64,000 nucleotides of DNA from Chloroflexota bacterium (GTDB taxonomy: Bacteria; Chloroflexota; Anaerolineae; UBA1429): the NCBI GenBank assembly GCA_012729455.1, contig JAAYDC010000016.1, positions 92,847 through 156,846 on the forward strand, read 5' to 3'. How positions within the stretch are numbered: the first letter of the stretch is position 1; every line of letters begins with the position of its first letter. Under the pieces are notes generated by a model. That model worked only from the letters and a program-made list of their open reading frames with translations. It did no database searches and was not told where the DNA came from. The translations under genes and the position numbers were made by a program. This document shows, one piece after another, positions 60,472 to 64,000 of this stretch.

Positions 60472-61227
60472 ATGAAGATTGTCGTCGGAGAACAAATCTA
60501 TACCCCTGAGCTGATCATCTTTGATAAAGATGGTACACTCATCGAGTTCGACCTGCTGTGGCACGGTTGGTGGCGCCATGTGCTGAGCACGTTGCGTGCA
60601 GAGATCAATCTCACGCCTCCCCTGATGGCTGGGATCTCTGAAACACTCGGTTTTGACGAGCCCAGAGACTATTGGCAACCCGAGGGTCCGTTGACCCTGG
60701 CGACGATACCCGATATCCGTGTGCTCATCGCGGGGCTTTTATACCGCTACAGCGCGCTGCCATGGGGTGCATGCACCGCCTTGGTTAACCGCGTTGAGGA
60801 GCAGGCCTACGATACCATGGAGGTGGCCGAATACGTGCGGCCGATCGGCGATGCGCGCGCCCTGCTGCAATCCATGCGCGTGGCGGGCATCCGCCTGGCC
60901 GTCGCCACCAGTGACCTGCGGCGCATCACCGAGCCCTCGCTGCAGGCTGCCGAGTTGGACGACCTGTTCGAAATGGTACTGTGCGCCGACGATGGCGTCG
61001 CGACCAAACCCGCGCCCGACGCGGCGCTGGCGATCTGTGCGCAGCTGGGGATTCCGCCCGAACGCGCCCTGATGGTGGGCGATTCGGTGGATGATCTCAA
61101 GATGGCAACTGCCGCCGGCATGCTGGCGGGCATCGGGGTCTCTACAGGCGCCAACCCTGCAGAGCTGCTGGCGCGCTATGCCGATGTGGTCGTGCCGGAT
61201 ATCCACCACCTGCGGATGATCCCCTAA
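60472..61227 (+). CDS. HAD-family hydrolase (phosphoglycolate phosphatase-like)
   Basis: 251-residue phosphatase. Nucleophile motif IIFDKDGTLIEF, motif II LAVATSDLRR, motif III lysine in VATKPAPDAAL, motif IV MVGDSVDDLKMATAAGM, with a helical cap domain between residues 30 and 115. It is distinct from the his-operon HAD protein. The substrate is unknown. ATG has GAGG upstream. The next HAD gene starts 10 bp downstream, giving a pair of phosphatases. Confidence 0.9.
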   Translation: MKIVVGEQIYTPELIIFDKDGTLIEFDLLWHGWWRHVLSTLRAEINLTPPLMAGISETLGFDEPRDYWQPEGPLTLATIPDIRVLIAGLLYRYSALPWGACTALVNRVEEQAYDTMEVAEYVRPIGDARALLQSMRVAGIRLAVATSDLRRITEPSLQAAELDDLFEMVLCADDGVATKPAPDAALAICAQLGIPPERALMVGDSVDDLKMATAAGMLAGIGVSTGANPAELLARYADVVVPDIHHLRMIP

Positions 61228-61237
61228 AGGAGAGGCG

Positions 61238-62008
61238 ATGAGCCGTTATCGTGGATATATCATGGATCTGGACGGCACCGTCTACCGCGGCGAGAGTCTG
61301 ATCGACGGAGCCGCCGAACGCATCGCCGTGCTGAGGGAGGAGGGCGCTCGCGTGGTGTTTTTATCCAACAAGCCGCTCGAGCCGCGCCGCAACTATGCTG
61401 CCAAACTGACGCGCTTGGGGGTGCCGACCGCGCCAGAAGATGTGGTCAACTCGACCCAGGCCACGTTTCACTACCTGCGCAGCATCGGCCTGCGGGATGA
61501 GCTCTATGTGGTGGGCGAGCAGGCCCTGCTGGAAGAGTTCCGCGCCGAGGGGTTTGGGTTGCAGGACGACCCTGCGCGCATCCAGGCGGTGATCGCCGCC
61601 TTTGACCGCACCCTTGACTATGCCAAACTCAATACCGCCTATCAGGCGCTCAAGCGCGGAGCGCGCTTTTTCGCCACCAACGCTGACCGGTCGTGTCCGG
61701 TGGATGAGGGCGATATCCCCGATTGTGCCGGCGTGATCGCCTTTCTGGAGGCCACCTCGGGCCGCCAGGTCGAGATGGTGGCTGGCAAACCCTCGCCGGA
61801 CATCCTGCAGGCTGCGCTGGCCAGACTGCAGCTCGACGCGCACGATTGCCTAATGGTGGGCGACCGCCTGGCTACCGACATCTGTATGGGCAACACATGC
61901 CAGCTCGATACTGCCCTGGTGCTGAGCGGCGTCACTGCCCTCGGCGACCTGGTAGACAGCCCCTATCAGCCTACCTGGGTGCTCGAAAGTATTGCCTCAC
62001 TGCCCTGA
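61238..62008 (+). CDS. HAD-IIA phosphatase (NagD/phosphoglycolate phosphatase type)
   Basis: 256-residue HAD protein of subclass IIA. GYIMDLDGTVYRGESLIDGA has the paired Asp, VVFLSNKPLEPR is motif II, and a C2 cap lies at 80-170. EMVAGKPSPDIL holds the motif III lysine and CLMVGDRLATDICMGNTC is motif IV. NagD acts on nucleotide and sugar phosphates, and araL and 4-nitrophenylphosphatase relatives on small sugar phosphates. AAGGAGAGG precedes the ATG. Probably co-transcribed with the preceding HAD gene. Confidence 0.9.
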   Translation: MSRYRGYIMDLDGTVYRGESLIDGAAERIAVLREEGARVVFLSNKPLEPRRNYAAKLTRLGVPTAPEDVVNSTQATFHYLRSIGLRDELYVVGEQALLEEFRAEGFGLQDDPARIQAVIAAFDRTLDYAKLNTAYQALKRGARFFATNADRSCPVDEGDIPDCAGVIAFLEATSGRQVEMVAGKPSPDILQAALARLQLDAHDCLMVGDRLATDICMGNTCQLDTALVLSGVTALGDLVDSPYQPTWVLESIASLP

Positions 62009-62016
62009 GCGCTGAT

Positions 62017-62045
62017 TTGCACTTGGCGCCCTTCTTGGCTATCAT
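62017..62045 (+). promoter_or_regulatory. groESL promoter
   Basis: TTGCAC (62017-62022), 17-bp spacer, TATCAT (62040-62045), directly ahead of the CIRCE operator. Confidence 0.75.
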
Positions 62046-62049
62046 ACTT

Positions 62050-62076
62050 TTAGCAATCAAGCACGACGAGTGCTAA
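62050..62076. promoter_or_regulatory. CIRCE operator (HrcA binding site)
   Basis: TTAGCAATC, 9-bp spacer, GAGTGCTAA, at 62050-62058 and 62068-62076. It matches the consensus TTAGCACTC-N9-GAGTGCTAA except for one base in the left arm. It lies at the start of the groES transcript and implies heat-shock control by the HrcA repressor. Confidence 0.93.
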
Positions 62077-62098
62077 AAGCGTGTGTGAGGAGGATTCC

Positions 62099-62392
62099 AT
62101 GAGCGTGAATTTCAAGCCATTAGGCAACCATCTGGTGGTTGAGCCGATCGAGAGCGAATCTCGTACCGCCAGCGGAATTATCCTGCCCGAGACCGCCCAG
62201 GAAAAGCCGCAAACCGGCGTGGTGGTAGCGGTAGGCAGTGGTCTGCGCCTGATGAACGGCACGGTACAGGCAATGACAGTGCAGATCGGTGACAAGGTGC
62301 TGTACAGCAAATATGCCGGCACCACCATCAAGGTTGAAAAGAAAGACCTGCTCATCCTCAGCGAGGATGATATTCTGGCGATCGTCGAGTAA
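62099..62392 (+). CDS. groES: Co-chaperonin GroES
   Basis: 97-residue lid of the GroEL chamber. It shows [16 protein letters not shown], the mobile loop [19 protein letters not shown], and the ending [24 protein letters not shown] 62099 has GAGGAGG upstream. A frame extension to 62081 covers the ribosome site and is not coding. The groEL gene follows after 15 bp. Confidence 0.97.
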   Translation: MSVNFKPLGNHLVVEPIESESRTASGIILPETAQEKPQTGVVVAVGSGLRLMNGTVQAMTVQIGDKVLYSKYAGTTIKVEKKDLLILSEDDILAIVE

Positions 62393-62407
62393 AGAGGAGC
62401 AACACCC

Positions 62408-64000
<1,593 letters not shown>

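Overview
The window is a stretch of a GC-rich (about 60% by eye) bacterial chromosome, densely coded on both strands. The gene families (heterodimeric ABC exporter, short HisG with HisZ, CIRCE-controlled groESL, 7TM-HD phosphohydrolase, DUF6951 protein, DUF4432 epimerase, fused E1 alpha-beta dehydrogenase) suggest a member of the Chloroflexota, possibly Anaerolineae or a relative. That is an inference from family knowledge; no rRNA gene is present to settle it. Both ends cut genes: an ABC ATPase on the left and groEL on the right.

Layout. 1-3000: the end of an ABC-2 exporter operon, a class III aminotransferase and the stub of a nitrilase-like gene. 3003-6403 (minus): a polyprenyl sugar-phosphate transferase and two GT2 glycosyltransferases for surface polysaccharide. 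6517-7053: peptide deformylase. 7033-15654 (minus): a complete histidine operon, hisZ-G-D-C-B-H-A-F-I-E, ending in a HAD phosphatase. Most genes overlap their neighbour. The operon is preceded by a leader peptide with three consecutive His codons and a terminator hairpin, i.e. a classical transcription attenuator. 15811-19310: amidohydrolase, 2'-5' RNA ligase-like protein, a frameshifted gene and a MuiA/DUF4139 protein. 19307-23102 (minus): deacetylase, M24 protein, FAH-family protein, tRNA-His and a CDP-alcohol phosphatidyltransferase. 23217-26056: RNase H-fold exonuclease, GNAT and methyltransferase.

26099-38259 is one long plus-strand carbohydrate cluster. It holds a DeoR regulator, sugar isomerase, class II aldolase, a large SorE-like dehydrogenase, an SrlD-like SDR, MtlD, a PfkB sugar-phosphate kinase, a fused pyruvate-type dehydrogenase E1, E2 and a DUF4432 epimerase. 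The set would convert sugars or polyol phosphates to glycolytic intermediates and on to acetyl-CoA. 38260-41811 holds tRNA-Arg, a transposase fragment, a TPR protein, ndk, rsfS (apparently with a CTG start), a DUF6951 protein and DegV. 41970-46006 is a MarR-controlled asymmetric ABC exporter. 46071-47396 is a GH4 alpha-galactosidase. 47545-52947 runs rpsU, yqeY, pgpH, dgkA, two Wzz-like proteins and a BY-kinase-like ATPase.

52948-53346 is the only large gap. It is AT-rich and carries three perfect DnaA boxes, so it is a candidate replication origin or DnaA-titration site. After it come efp and a DinG-type exonuclease-helicase. Next is a two-gene operon of a degenerate GroEL-like protein and a 12-Asp-box propeller protein, then two HAD phosphatases. 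The window ends in the CIRCE-controlled groES-groEL operon. The items most worth a second look are the his attenuator, the GroEL paralogue that has lost the Asp398 equivalent, and the DnaA-box cluster.
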